64,000 nt of DNA. Source: Nocardiopsis ansamitocini. Lineage in GTDB: Bacteria > Actinomycetota > Actinomycetes > Streptosporangiales > Streptosporangiaceae. The notes beneath the pieces are model-generated. The model was not told where the DNA came from. It searched no databases and was given only the letters and a program-made list of their open reading frames with translations. The DNA lies in assembly GCF_030268225.1 (NCBI RefSeq), contig NZ_BSQG01000002.1, positions 372,001 to 436,000 on the forward strand, read 5' to 3'. Position 1 is the first letter of the stretch. Each line of letters starts with the position of its first letter. This document shows positions 33,585 to 43,593 of this stretch, piece after piece. The position numbers were made by a program, and so were the translations under genes.

Positions 33585-36341
33585 ATGGGCGCACACCCCG
33601 ACATCTTCGAGGACCTGCGCAGGGTAGGCGCGCTCAAACGCGACCGCCTCAACAAACAACCCTCAGACAACGCCCTGAGCCGCCACACCGACGTCAACGC
33701 CTCCCGCGACACGGTGGGGGCATGGCTGCGCGGGACCCGCTTCCCCCAACAGGTGGAGCCGCTGCTGGGGGTGCTGGCACAGATCTGCGCCGAAGCCGCC
33801 CGCCGGGGCCTGCTTGACACCCCCGCCGACTCCTCCCAAGAGTGCACGGTCGCCCAGCTGTTGGACCCGCAGCGGTGGCGCGAGTCCTGGCACAGCGAAC
33901 AGCACCGCCGCACACAAGCCAACCAAGACGCCGCCCAACGCCACAACGCCCACCACGCCCTCAAAGAAGACGAACGACGCGCCCGCCAGCAGGCTTTGGC
34001 CGATCGCCCCCGCCCACTGCACTCCTGGTCACCACAGCGCCTCGGAGTACACGCCGCCATCCCCGGCACCACGCCCCGAGACGACGGGTTCGTCCTTCCC
34101 CGCTACATCCCCCGCCCCCACGACACCCACCTACGCGCCCACATAAAAGCGGCCACCACTCAGGGGGCGCGCCCACAGATGGTGGTCGTGCGGGGAGCGT
34201 CGTGCACCGGAAAAACCCGCACCGCCTTCGAAGCCGTCCGCGCAACCCTGCCCAACGACTTCGCCCTGCTCTTCCCCACCAATGCAGAGGGCCTACTCGC
34301 CGTGCTGGCCGCCGACGCGCTGGGGCCGCGCACCGTGCTGTGGCTCAACGAAGCCCAGCAATACCTCAATGACGCCAAGGGCGAAGCGGTCGCGGCGGCC
34401 CTGCTGCGCCGACTCGACACCATGGGCCCGCTCCTGGTGGTGGCCACCCTGTGGCCCGCATACGACCAGACCCTCACCCGCCGCCCCGCCCCGGGCCAAG
34501 GCGACCCCCATCCCAAAGCCCGCGAACTACTGGCCCAGGCCCACTACACCTACGTTCCCGACTCCTTCACCGACCACCTCGACGCCGCCCGAGAGGCCGC
34601 CCGCCACGACCCGTCACTGACCACCGCCCTACAGACCGGCGCGGCCGGCCTCACCCAGATCCTGGCCGCCGGACCCGACCTGGTCCAACACTACGAACAC
34701 CCCGCCGGAGAACACGGCCCCTATGGCCAAGCCCTGATCAGCGCCGCCATGGACGCCCACCGCCTGAAGGTCGTGGGACCGCTGCCCCTGGACTTCCTCC
34801 AAGCAGCCGCCCCCGGCTACCTCACCGACACCCAACGCGCCAGCGCTGACCCCGACTGGTTCACCCACGCCCTCACCCACGCCCGCACACGCGTCAAGGA
34901 CACCACCCCGCCCCTGCAAGACATCCCCCGCGCTTCAGGGATGGGCGCACTACCCGGCGTGGTGCGCCTGGCCGACTTCCTCCAACAACACGGCCGCCGC
35001 GCCCGCGCGACACAATCCCCACCCGCCTCTTTCTGGAACGCTGCCACCACCCACCTGAGCGACCCAACCGACCTGACCAACCTCGCCTACGCTGCCCTCC
35101 AACGAGCCCGACTCCGCCACGCCGCACACCTGTACTGCGCCGCCGCTGATGCGGGGGACACCGACAGCTTGGTGTTCTTGGCCCATATGCGGGAAGCGGC
35201 GGGGGATCGTGAGGGGGCTGAGCGGCTTTACCGTGAGGCGGTTAATGCTGGGCATACCCTCGCTTTGGTGGGCTTGGCCCGGTTGCGGGAGGAGACGGGA
35301 GACCATGAGGAGGTTGAGCGGCTAGCCCGTCAGGCTCTCGAAGCCAGAGACCCTCAAGTCTTGATGCTCTGGGCCTTGGCGCGCCAGGTGAAGAGAGATC
35401 GTGAGGGGGCTGAGCGGTTCTACCGTGGGGCTGCTGATGCCGGGCTCGTTGACGCTTTGGCGCACTTGGCCCATATGCGGGAAGCGGCGGGGGATCGTGA
35501 GGGGGCTGAGCGGTTCTACCGTGAGGCTGCTGATGCCGGGCTCGTTGCCGCTTTGGTGAGTTTGGCTCAGATGCGGTTGGAGACGGGGGATCGTGAGGGG
35601 GCTGAGCGGTTCTACCGTGAGGCCGTTGATGCTGGGCACTTTGACGCTTTGGTGAGTTTGGCTCAGATGTGGTTGGAGACGGGGGATCGTGAGGGGGCTG
35701 AGCGGTTCTACCGTGAGGCCGTTGATGCTGGGCACTTTGCCGCTTTGGTGAGTTTGGCTCAGATGCGGTTGGAGACGGGGGATCGTGAGGGGGCTGAGCG
35801 GTTCTACCGTGAGGCCGCTGATGCTGGGGTCCCCTACGGCTTGGTGATCTTGGCCAGGATGTGTTTGGAGGCGGGGGATCGTGAGGGGGCTGAGCGGTTG
35901 GCCCGTGAGGCCGTTGATGCTGGGCACTTTGACGCTTTGGTGAGTTTGGCTCAGATGTGGTTGGAGGCGGGGGATCGTGAGGGGGCTGAGCGACTCTGCC
36001 GTGAGGCCGTTGATGCTGGGAACGTTGGCTCTTTGGCGCACTTGGCTCAGATGCGGTTGGAGGCGGGGGATCGTGAGGGGGCTGAGCGGTTCTACCGTGA
36101 GGCTGCTGATGCTGGGAACGTTGGCTCTTTGGCGCACTTGGCTCAGATGCGGTTGGAGGCGGGGGATCGTGAGGGGGCTGAGCAGGTCTACCGTCAGGCT
36201 GTCAATGTTGGGCTCTTCGACTCTTTGGTGAACTTGGCCCAGACACGAAAGAAATCACCAGAAATGTACGAGCGCTACGGGCTTGACGCGGATGGGAATC
36301 TGGCCGAGCCATGGGAGTGGCCGGAGCCACGCGCCCTATGA
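33585..36341 (+). CDS. large HTH + P-loop ATPase + TPR/Sel1-repeat protein (STAND-like)
   Basis: 918 residues. An N-terminal HTH-like part (about 25-66, ALSRHTDVNASRDTVGAWLRG) is followed by a charged helical linker. An NTPase core has Walker A GASCTGKT (204-211), a Walker B-like TVLWLNEAQQYL (250-261, Asn-Glu in place of Asp-Glu/Asp) and sensor-like LLVVATLWP (283-291). A helical region leads to about twelve 32-residue TPR/Sel1 repeats (510-890; consensus GDREGAERFYREAVDAG then ALVSLAQM). This sensor-ATPase-repeat build resembles STAND proteins. The family occurs in actinomycetes without known role. The repeat DNA uses many T- and G-ending codons, unlike the C-rich first half. Confidence 0.88.
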   Translation: MGAHPDIFEDLRRVGALKRDRLNKQPSDNALSRHTDVNASRDTVGAWLRGTRFPQQVEPLLGVLAQICAEAARRGLLDTPADSSQECTVAQLLDPQRWRESWHSEQHRRTQANQDAAQRHNAHHALKEDERRARQQALADRPRPLHSWSPQRLGVHAAIPGTTPRDDGFVLPRYIPRPHDTHLRAHIKAATTQGARPQMVVVRGASCTGKTRTAFEAVRATLPNDFALLFPTNAEGLLAVLAADALGPRTVLWLNEAQQYLNDAKGEAVAAALLRRLDTMGPLLVVATLWPAYDQTLTRRPAPGQGDPHPKARELLAQAHYTYVPDSFTDHLDAAREAARHDPSLTTALQTGAAGLTQILAAGPDLVQHYEHPAGEHGPYGQALISAAMDAHRLKVVGPLPLDFLQAAAPGYLTDTQRASADPDWFTHALTHARTRVKDTTPPLQDIPRASGMGALPGVVRLADFLQQHGRRARATQSPPASFWNAATTHLSDPTDLTNLAYAALQRARLRHAAHLYCAAADAGDTDSLVFLAHMREAAGDREGAERLYREAVNAGHTLALVGLARLREETGDHEEVERLARQALEARDPQVLMLWALARQVKRDREGAERFYRGAADAGLVDALAHLAHMREAAGDREGAERFYREAADAGLVAALVSLAQMRLETGDREGAERFYREAVDAGHFDALVSLAQMWLETGDREGAERFYREAVDAGHFAALVSLAQMRLETGDREGAERFYREAADAGVPYGLVILARMCLEAGDREGAERLAREAVDAGHFDALVSLAQMWLEAGDREGAERLCREAVDAGNVGSLAHLAQMRLEAGDREGAERFYREAADAGNVGSLAHLAQMRLEAGDREGAEQVYRQAVNVGLFDSLVNLAQTRKKSPEMYERYGLDADGNLAEPWEWPEPRAL
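35112..36250. repeat. 96-bp tandem repeats inside the STAND-like gene
   Basis: Units of 96 bases recur (for example GGGATCGTGAGGGGGCTGAG at 35491, 35587, 35683 and on), about eleven to twelve in total. Several differ by only a few bases. Identity is highest in the repeat's first half; the variable positions are those encoding HFDA/LVAA/NVGS and the last helix residues. Confidence 0.88.
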
Positions 36342-36694
36342 CACAGAACATCCTCTCCTCCATTGTGACGCTTGGGCACCGTCGAGCCTTTGTCGTCACC
36401 GGTGACGGATGGCTGTCCTTCGCAGAGCACCATGGCGCTGCTGTTCAATCCCCGTGTCGTCTGGTGGAACCTTCCCCCAAAGAGACCGGTGAGGGTCGGG
36501 TGTCCGGATCTGTCCACCCGCGCGCTTGGTGGCGGGGCCCTAAGGACCGGGGGCCAGATCGGGAAAACGCGATGAGGTCCACAAGCCCCCATCTTCGCCA
36601 CCAGCTTGCGGCCCCCGGCCCTCCCGCCACGAAGCGCGCGCCCGTCCAGATCCCGCCACCCTCACCGCCGCCACCGCACCACCCCAGCCGGTGA
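36338..36694 (+). CDS. possible 118-aa protein overlapping the STAND-like gene (weak)
   Basis: The ATG overlaps the preceding stop as ATGA. The product begins MTQNILSSIVTLGHRRAFVV, then turns Pro/Arg-rich and low complexity. There is no clear ribosome site, family or good codon bias, so this may be a chance frame or a decayed gene. It is listed because the stop-start overlap is typical of operons here. Confidence 0.25.
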   Translation: MTQNILSSIVTLGHRRAFVVTGDGWLSFAEHHGAAVQSPCRLVEPSPKETGEGRVSGSVHPRAWWRGPKDRGPDRENAMRSTSPHLRHQLAAPGPPATKRAPVQIPPPSPPPPHHPSR

Positions 36695-36982
36695 CCCAGG
36701 GATGCCCGGACGGCCCCAACCCGCCCGAGGCGGCTTCACACCGCTATGGGCCAGTGGCCCCAAACGCCGCGCTACCAGCGCTCAAAGCCCGGACGGTAGG
36801 CCGGTTCGGGCCCGGGTTTTGGCCCGTGAGTGGCCCGGAACGGATGACTATGGGTGTCTTCAGATGTCTTCAGATGTCACACCACCGCCACCCGTTCGAC
36901 CCGCCCACGCGATCGGTGCAGGTCACGGGCATAGGGTCTGACATGCGAAGAGGCGACGCCCGAACCGGACGCCGCCCCTAAC
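36695..36982. other. intergenic region before CRISPR array 3, no gene seen
   Basis: No start-site-supported frame or A/T-rich CRISPR leader is visible. A direct repeat CTTCAGATGT occurs twice in tandem (36858-36879). The lack of a leader suggests that array 3 is cut off from its promoter. Confidence 0.4.
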
Positions 36983-37315
36983 CCCGTCCCTCCACACGTG
37001 GGGATGGACCGAGCCCGGATGGGTTGAGTTGTACGCCTGCGACGTGAGCCCCACGCACGTGGGGATGGACCTGTCCACGGTCCGGTAGTGCGCGGCCCAC
37101 ACCTGTGAGCCCCACGCACGTGGGGATGGACCTCCGCGCGGGTCGAGAATGAGCGTCGCGGCGTCGTGAGCCCCACGCACGTGGGGATGGACCGTGGCAC
37201 AGTATCCTCGGAACTCCGTACCGGAGGTGAGCCCCACGCATGTGGGGATGGACCGGTTCTACGAGGCGGTCCTGAATCAGCAGGTGAGTGAGCCCCACGC
37301 ACGTGGGGATGGAGC
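36983..37315 (+). CRISPR. CRISPR array 3, same repeat as array 2, eroded ends
   Basis: Repeats start at 37044, 37105, 37166, 37227 and 37288, with a degenerate one at 36983-37010 that retains only CACGTGGGGATGGACC. The repeat at 37227 has a base change (GCATGTGG), and the last ends GGAGC instead of GGACC. Spacers are about 33 bases. There is no leader on the left and no cas genes. This looks like an inactive or fragmented array. It shares its repeat with array 2, 6 kb away. Confidence 0.94.
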
Positions 37316-37347
37316 TGACCGGTTATCCCCTTCTTCTTCCGCGACGG

Positions 37348-37881
37348 TCAACGGCGCAGTTCGGCGTCCAGTGCGCGGATCAGCTCGCCGACCCGCCCGC
37401 CGCCCTCCGGTGCGGCCGGGAAGCGTTCGAGCACGTCGACGACGCCCGGCGTCGCGCGGTGTACCGCCTGGCCGACGTGGTCGGCGCCGACTGCCCGGTC
37501 GTCACCGGCGACGAGCTCGGCCGCCCTGGCCGCGTGGGCGCCCGCGCCGAGGATGTGCTTGACCTGGGTGGCCTTGGCCAGCGGATGCAGGTAGGCGGCG
37601 CCTGCGGCGGCCATCGCCGCCAACGCCGCCTCGCGCCCGGCCGCTGTGTCCGTGCCCTTCGCCGCCTTGAGCGCCGCCCACGCCGTGTCGCGCAGGGATT
37701 TCCCGCGATCGCCGCCCCGGGCGAACTCCCACGCGGTCCTGACGGCCTCCCGTGGCCGCGGATCGCCGGGCCGATCGGCCTCGAATACCTCGACCACCGT
37801 CTCCGCACACGCCGCGGCGAACGCGGTGACCTCGCGCAGGTCCTGCTTGCTCAGAACGATCCCGCTCGTCTCTCCCGACAT
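37348..37881 (-). CDS. putative immunity protein (Imm5-like family)
   Basis: 177 residues from the ATG at 37881, with an in-frame GTG at 37899. It is all helical and Ala-rich, with the family landmarks LREVTAFAAACAETVVEVFEA, PREAVRTAWEFARGG, AAYLHPLAKATQVKHILG and a C-terminal RVGELIRALDAEL. Members are predicted to neutralise polymorphic toxins, by association only. No toxin gene is adjacent here, so it may be an orphan immunity gene picked up in the accessory region. Confidence 0.82.
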   Translation of the reverse strand: MSGETSGIVLSKQDLREVTAFAAACAETVVEVFEADRPGDPRPREAVRTAWEFARGGDRGKSLRDTAWAALKAAKGTDTAAGREAALAAMAAAGAAYLHPLAKATQVKHILGAGAHAARAAELVAGDDRAVGADHVGQAVHRATPGVVDVLERFPAAPEGGGRVGELIRALDAELRR

Positions 37882-37988
37882 GGCTCCATCTTCGGCCACC
37901 GCGCCGGACGCCTAGACGTCGCGGATGCGGGGGACGTGCCGGACCTGTCCGGCGCCGGTGGCCGCCACCGGACAGGGGAGCACGCGGT

Positions 37989-38810
37989 CTACGCCGTGGC
38001 GGTGCGCCGTTTGCGCATGAGCCCCGGCGATCCGGCCACGCGCGCCGTGACGAGCAGGCTTGCCCGGCGGCTCAGCAGACCGTTCAGGACCGAGGCGGCG
38101 GTGATGCTCGTCTGCGCCACCGCGCTCGGTGCCGACCTGCGGCGGTCCAGGGCGAGCACCAGCGCCAGGGCGACCTCGTCGGGGGTCTGGAAACCGCCCT
38201 CGTACCCCTCGGTGCCGATCGCGTCGAAGAACTCCGTCCGGGTCAGCCCGGGGGAGAACGCCATGGTGCGCAGCCCGCTGCCGCGGGTCTCCCACCACAG
38301 CGCCTCGGTGAAGTTCAGCACGAACGCCTTGCTCGCCGCGTACACGGCCATTCCCGGTATCGGCTGGTAGGCGGCCGCGCTGGCGACGTTGACCAGGTAG
38401 CCGCCGCTGTTCTCGCACAGTCGGTCGAGGAACGCCCGGGTGACGTCCACGACCGCGGTCACGTTGAGCGCGACCAGCGCGTCGAGCTCCTCGGGGGCCT
38501 GGTCGCGAAACGCGCCGTCCGCGCCGACCCCGGCGTTGTTGACGAGGCTGGTCACGCGGATGCCGCGGCGGTCGATCTCCGCGGCCAGCGCCCTTCCCGC
38601 CCCGGGGCGTCCGAGGTCGGCTGAGACGGTCTCGACGACGACACCGTGGGAACTGCGGAGCTCGGCGGCCAGCGCCTCCAACCGTTCGGCACGGCGGGCG
38701 ACGAGCACGAGGTTCGATCCGCGCTTCGCGAGCCGGCGGGCCAGGGCGGCGCCGATACCGGAGCTGGCGCCGGTGATGAGGGTGGTCTGGGCGGAGTGGT
38801 CAACGGTCAT
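37989..38810 (-). CDS. short-chain dehydrogenase/reductase
   Basis: Classical SDR of 273 residues from the ATG at 38810: TGASSGIG cofactor loop (13-20), NNAG (91-94), and the catalytic Ser144, Tyr157 and Lys161 in NVASAAAY and YAASK. The basic residues after the first strand (ARRAER) favour NADP(H). The substrate is unknown. It is divergent from a TetR gene with a palindromic operator between them, so it is probably repressed by that regulator. Confidence 0.93.
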   Translation of the reverse strand: MTVDHSAQTTLITGASSGIGAALARRLAKRGSNLVLVARRAERLEALAAELRSSHGVVVETVSADLGRPGAGRALAAEIDRRGIRVTSLVNNAGVGADGAFRDQAPEELDALVALNVTAVVDVTRAFLDRLCENSGGYLVNVASAAAYQPIPGMAVYAASKAFVLNFTEALWWETRGSGLRTMAFSPGLTRTEFFDAIGTEGYEGGFQTPDEVALALVLALDRRRSAPSAVAQTSITAASVLNGLLSRRASLLVTARVAGSPGLMRKRRTATA

Positions 38811-38831
38811 GTCGACACTGTAAGTCATTAA

Positions 38832-38846
38832 TGGCACTTAGTGCCA
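38832..38846. promoter_or_regulatory. TetR-type operator between SDR and regulator genes
   Basis: TGGCACT-T-AGTGCCA is a perfect 7+1+7 palindrome, 22 bases upstream of the SDR ATG and 38 bases upstream of the regulator GTG. Its size and place fit a TetR dimer site controlling both genes. Confidence 0.75.
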
Positions 38847-38883
38847 CACTTGGCTCTTGATGTCTTCTGGATAGGGTGGGGGC

Positions 38884-39492
38884 GTGCGCAACGAAGAACC
38901 GACACCCGGCTTGCGGGAACGCACCCGCCGCGCGGTACACCGGGAGGTCGCCGAGGTCGGGATGGCCCTCTTCCTCGAACGCGGCTTCGAGGAGACGACC
39001 ATCGACCAGGTCGCGGAGGCCGCCGGGATCTCCCGCCGTTCCTTCTTCCGCTACTTCGCGACCAAGGAGGACGTCGTCCTCGGTGACCTGGCGGATCGGG
39101 GGCACCGCATCCGCGCGGCACTGGCGGTGCGGCCGCCCGGGGAACAGCCCTGGGAGGCGGTGCGGGCCGCGTTGCTGGCTTTGCGCGACGAAGGCCCGGT
39201 CGACACCGACGCCGAGCTGCGGATCACGCGGATGCTGCACGGGACCCCCTCCCTGCGCGCCCGCCACCTGGAGAAGCACCTCGCCTGGCAGGAAGTCCTG
39301 GTTCCCGAACTCGCCCGGCGGCTGCGCGGCCCGGACGACCCGGACGGGGTCGCGGCCGACCACCGCGCCGCCGCGATCATCGCCACCGCCCTCGCCTGCC
39401 TCGACGTCGCCAGCGAGACCTGGCTCCGCCTCGACGGCTCGGTTCCCCTCGAACAGCTCTGGGACGAGGCCGTGGCCGCGGTCCGCGCCTGA
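38884..39492 (+). CDS. TetR/AcrR-family repressor
   Basis: 202 residues from a GTG. The HTH spans about 16-66 (LFLERGFEETTIDQVAEAAGISRRSFFRYFATKEDVV). A C-terminal helical ligand domain of the TetR_C group includes MLHGTPSLRARHLEKHLAWQEVL. It likely represses itself and the divergent SDR gene; the inducer is unknown. Confidence 0.93.
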   Translation: MRNEEPTPGLRERTRRAVHREVAEVGMALFLERGFEETTIDQVAEAAGISRRSFFRYFATKEDVVLGDLADRGHRIRAALAVRPPGEQPWEAVRAALLALRDEGPVDTDAELRITRMLHGTPSLRARHLEKHLAWQEVLVPELARRLRGPDDPDGVAADHRAAAIIATALACLDVASETWLRLDGSVPLEQLWDEAVAAVRA

Positions 39493-39521
39493 GGCCACCG
39501 GCGACGCCCCTGCGGCGGGCG

Positions 39522-39866
39522 CTACCCGGTGACCGCCGCGCGGGGGGCGTACATGATGATCGCGACCCCGACCAGGCACACCAGTGCGCCGATCACGTCG
39601 AAGCGGTCGGGGCGGTAACCGTCCAGGACCATGCCCCAGGCCAGCGACCCCGCCACGAAGACGCCGCCGTAGGCGGCCAGGATGCGTCCGAAATCGGCGT
39701 CCGGTTGCAGGGTGGCGAAGAACCCGTAGAGCCCCAGCGCGATCACCCCCGCGCCGACCCACAGCAGGCCGCGGTGCTCGCGGATTCCCTGCCAGATCAG
39801 CCATGCCCCGCCGATCTCGAAGACGGCGGCGACGACGAACAACAGGATGGAACGCAACGGCAGCAT
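39522..39866 (-). CDS. ynfA: YnfA / UPF0060 family membrane protein
   Basis: 114 residues with four membrane helices, the small-multidrug-resistance-like YnfA pattern: [37 protein letters not shown], then [28 protein letters not shown] and [25 protein letters not shown]. These family features are strongly conserved. It lies 40 bases downstream of a MerR gene in the same direction, so the regulator may control export of a toxic compound or metal. The substrate is unknown. Confidence 0.93.
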   Translation of the reverse strand: MLPLRSILLFVVAAVFEIGGAWLIWQGIREHRGLLWVGAGVIALGLYGFFATLQPDADFGRILAAYGGVFVAGSLAWGMVLDGYRPDRFDVIGALVCLVGVAIIMYAPRAAVTG

Positions 39867-39906
39867 GGTTTCGCCTTCCGGCAGACGGAGAACTACGGAG
39901 GGGTTT

Positions 39907-40662
39907 TCAGGCGGGCAGGGTGCCGAGAAGCTCCTTGAGGAGCCCCCGGGCGTGGTCGGGGGCGGTGACCTCCAGCGTGACCCGTGCGCCCAGGTCCAGG
40001 GCGAAGGTGAGGAACGGGCGGCATTCCCGTTCCCGGGCCGCCAGGCCCGCCAGCGCACCCACGTCCACCCCCGGCTCGAAGACCAGTCGGACCCCGCCCG
40101 CAACGCGCTCGGTCCGAGCGACGGCGGTGAAGCTGCGCCATCGGTCCATCCGGCGGGCCTTGTCGCCGTCGCCCGGCGAGCACGCCACCGGTTCCTTTCC
40201 CGGCCCCGCCGGTGCAGGCCGGTTCAGTCCCCGCAGCTCCACGGGAACAGGACCGGGTTTGGCGTGCAGGAACGAGCACTCCGGCGAGCACGGTCCCGCG
40301 CGGTCGGGCCCGGCCAGGTGCGCGCGTGCCACGGACAGCCGCTCGATGAAGGAACGCAGCTCCTTGATGCGTCCGCGTGCCTCGCGGATGCGCTCGTCCA
40401 CGCGGGGGCGCAGGTCCGCGCGCACCCGCGCGCACACGCCCTGTTCCCACAGGGCCAGGAGTTCGCCGATCTCCGGCAGTCCCAGGCCCAGGTGCTTGGC
40501 CGAGGCGATGAACGCGAGCCGATCGACCGCCTGGTCGTCGTAGAGCCGATAACCCGACGCCGAACGCGTGGCGGGCAACAGTCCCTCCCGCTCGTAGAAA
40601 CGGACGGTCGAGGGCGCCACGCCGCAGCGTCGTGCCAGATCGGACACCCGGTAAGTACCCAC
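39907..40662 (-). CDS. MerR-family regulator with Cys-containing C-terminal extension
   Basis: About 251 residues. The HTH ([31 protein letters not shown]) is followed by a dimerisation helix (about 75-115) and a segment with Cys residues ([11 protein letters not shown]) like the effector site of metal-sensing members. A 100-residue C-terminal domain unlike short MerR proteins follows ([27 protein letters not shown]). That extra domain resembles ones seen fused or adjacent to mercury/metal regulators. The start is set at the GTG at 40662; a TTG lies 6 bases earlier. It is an operon partner of ynfA. Confidence 0.88.
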   Translation of the reverse strand: MGTYRVSDLARRCGVAPSTVRFYEREGLLPATRSASGYRLYDDQAVDRLAFIASAKHLGLGLPEIGELLALWEQGVCARVRADLRPRVDERIREARGRIKELRSFIERLSVARAHLAGPDRAGPCSPECSFLHAKPGPVPVELRGLNRPAPAGPGKEPVACSPGDGDKARRMDRWRSFTAVARTERVAGGVRLVFEPGVDVGALAGLAARERECRPFLTFALDLGARVTLEVTAPDHARGLLKELLGTLPA

Positions 40663-40958
40663 CCGCAAACGCTAGACCTTGAAGCCGACTCACAGGTCAA
40701 CCCCTCCCGCGATCGACCCGGGGCGGTTCGGGGGAACGGTCGGCGACGTCGGCCGTTGCCCCTTCGGTCAGCGGTTGTCCACAACCGGCAGGTCGAGGCC
40801 CGGCCACCCGCGTCCCGGGCCGGTCGCACGGCCGTTCGGCGCCCTTCCGTGTCCGCGTGACGGCGGTTCCCGTCCCTGAGGCGGGCGCGCGGGCCGGAAC
40901 CGTTCGGGCTGTGGACGGCCGTGCGCGGGCTGCCACGAGCGCCGTTAGGATCGAGCGC

Positions 40959-42443
<1,485 letters not shown>

Positions 42444-43104
42444 CGAGGGTTAACTTGTCCGGGGGCTGTCTTCTCGCCTGGTGAGAGGGCGGCCCTTCGC
42501 GTGATCATGGTGTGGTTCACGCCACGTTTGGGGTTCGGGCGATGCTGTCGCCAGGCGAATCAGCTGGCCAATCCACCTGTCCTACGAGTCAGTTTCAGAA
42601 TACTCTTTCCTGCGGAGGAGCAGCTCCGGCGCCGAGTCGATGGAGTTTATCTTCGCAGGTCAATAAGGTTCCGGCAGGTTTTTGCGGTCACTCTTCGTAA
42701 CCAATAGGATGCGGCCAATTACGCGCGGTCATTGAAAGGCTCTTGACGGTCCGTCGTGATCCGCTTAGCGTTTTGCTGCGAGCGGAGAATTCCGCATGTT
42801 TGTCGCAGAGGACCTATAACAAGATGAGGGGGATGGCCCGACAACGGCCCCGGTCGGTTTCGGTCATCCTTTGGTGAGTGCGCCTTCGCGTGATCTGTCC
42901 GTCCCAGATCACCGAGCTCGGTACTTGAATCCGGTTCACGCCTGGATTCCTGTTTCTGTGCCAGGAAGCAGGTTCCCCACCGCGTTCCGGATTCATGAAG
43001 ATTCCGAAAGCGTGCGAACCAGGAGGCTGCGGCCCCCGTCTCATTGAGTGCCTTCGCGGCGATGAGTCGTTGTTCCGCACTCACCACAAATGAGGGAGGA
43101 CGGA
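42444..43104. promoter_or_regulatory. long intergenic region with a candidate promoter
   Basis: 660 bases without a convincing gene. A repeated GTTAAC-N4-GTTAAC (42439-42454) spans the lysS stop. TTGACG (42743-42748), a 17-base spacer and TAGCGT (42766-42771) form a plausible promoter for the HTH gene, giving a 5' leader of more than 300 bases. That length could host regulation, but I see no known riboswitch fold. A leftward frame at 42719-43120 was rejected. Confidence 0.45.
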
Positions 43105-43416
43105 GTGGAACAGGCCACACTCGTACGTCATGTCATCAAGGAGACCAGCGCCCCGGTGTCGCGCGACACCATCGTGCCCACGCAGGTCCCCTCCCGCGAC
43201 GCGGGCATTTTGGGTATGCACAGCGGAGGGCTGGACGAGGGCGACCTCAAAATGCTGGCGGAGATCGCCACCGGTGTCACCACCGACGTGGCAGCGCGCC
43301 GTCTGGAGCTGAGCGCCCGAACCCTGCGCCGTCGCCTCCGGGCCGTCTGCGATCGCCTCGGCGTCAACACCCCCATCGAGGCGGTCGTCTGGGCAGCTCG
43401 CCGCCAGCTCATCTAG
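43105..43416 (+). CDS. small LuxR-type HTH protein, 103 aa
   Basis: GTG at 43105 follows GAGGACGGA, making it a better start than the ATG at 43090. The last 60 residues form a LuxR/GerE-like HTH (LDEGDLKMLAEIATGVTTDVAARRLELSARTLRRRLRAVCDRLGVNTPIEAVVWAARRQLI). The N-terminus lacks a receiver or sensor. Small HTH proteins with this end pattern occur in many actinomycetes. The target is unknown. Confidence 0.85.
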   Translation: MEQATLVRHVIKETSAPVSRDTIVPTQVPSRDAGILGMHSGGLDEGDLKMLAEIATGVTTDVAARRLELSARTLRRRLRAVCDRLGVNTPIEAVVWAARRQLI

Positions 43417-43593
43417 ACCACCATCCCCCTGACCAAGACCTCGTCTGCCGGACGGGACCGCCCCCAGGGCGCGACGCCGTCCGGCCGGCGAACGGGCCGG
43501 GCCGATTCGTTCCACGACCAGGGGCCGACCTTCTCCCCTGTGGAGAAGTCGCTGCGCTTGCGCCCCCGATGGGACGGGTAATCTGGCTCGGTC

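Noticed and set aside
42719-43120. 133-codon leftward frame upstream of the small HTH gene
   Set aside because: No ribosome site or family; it overlaps the probable promoter and leader of the HTH gene.
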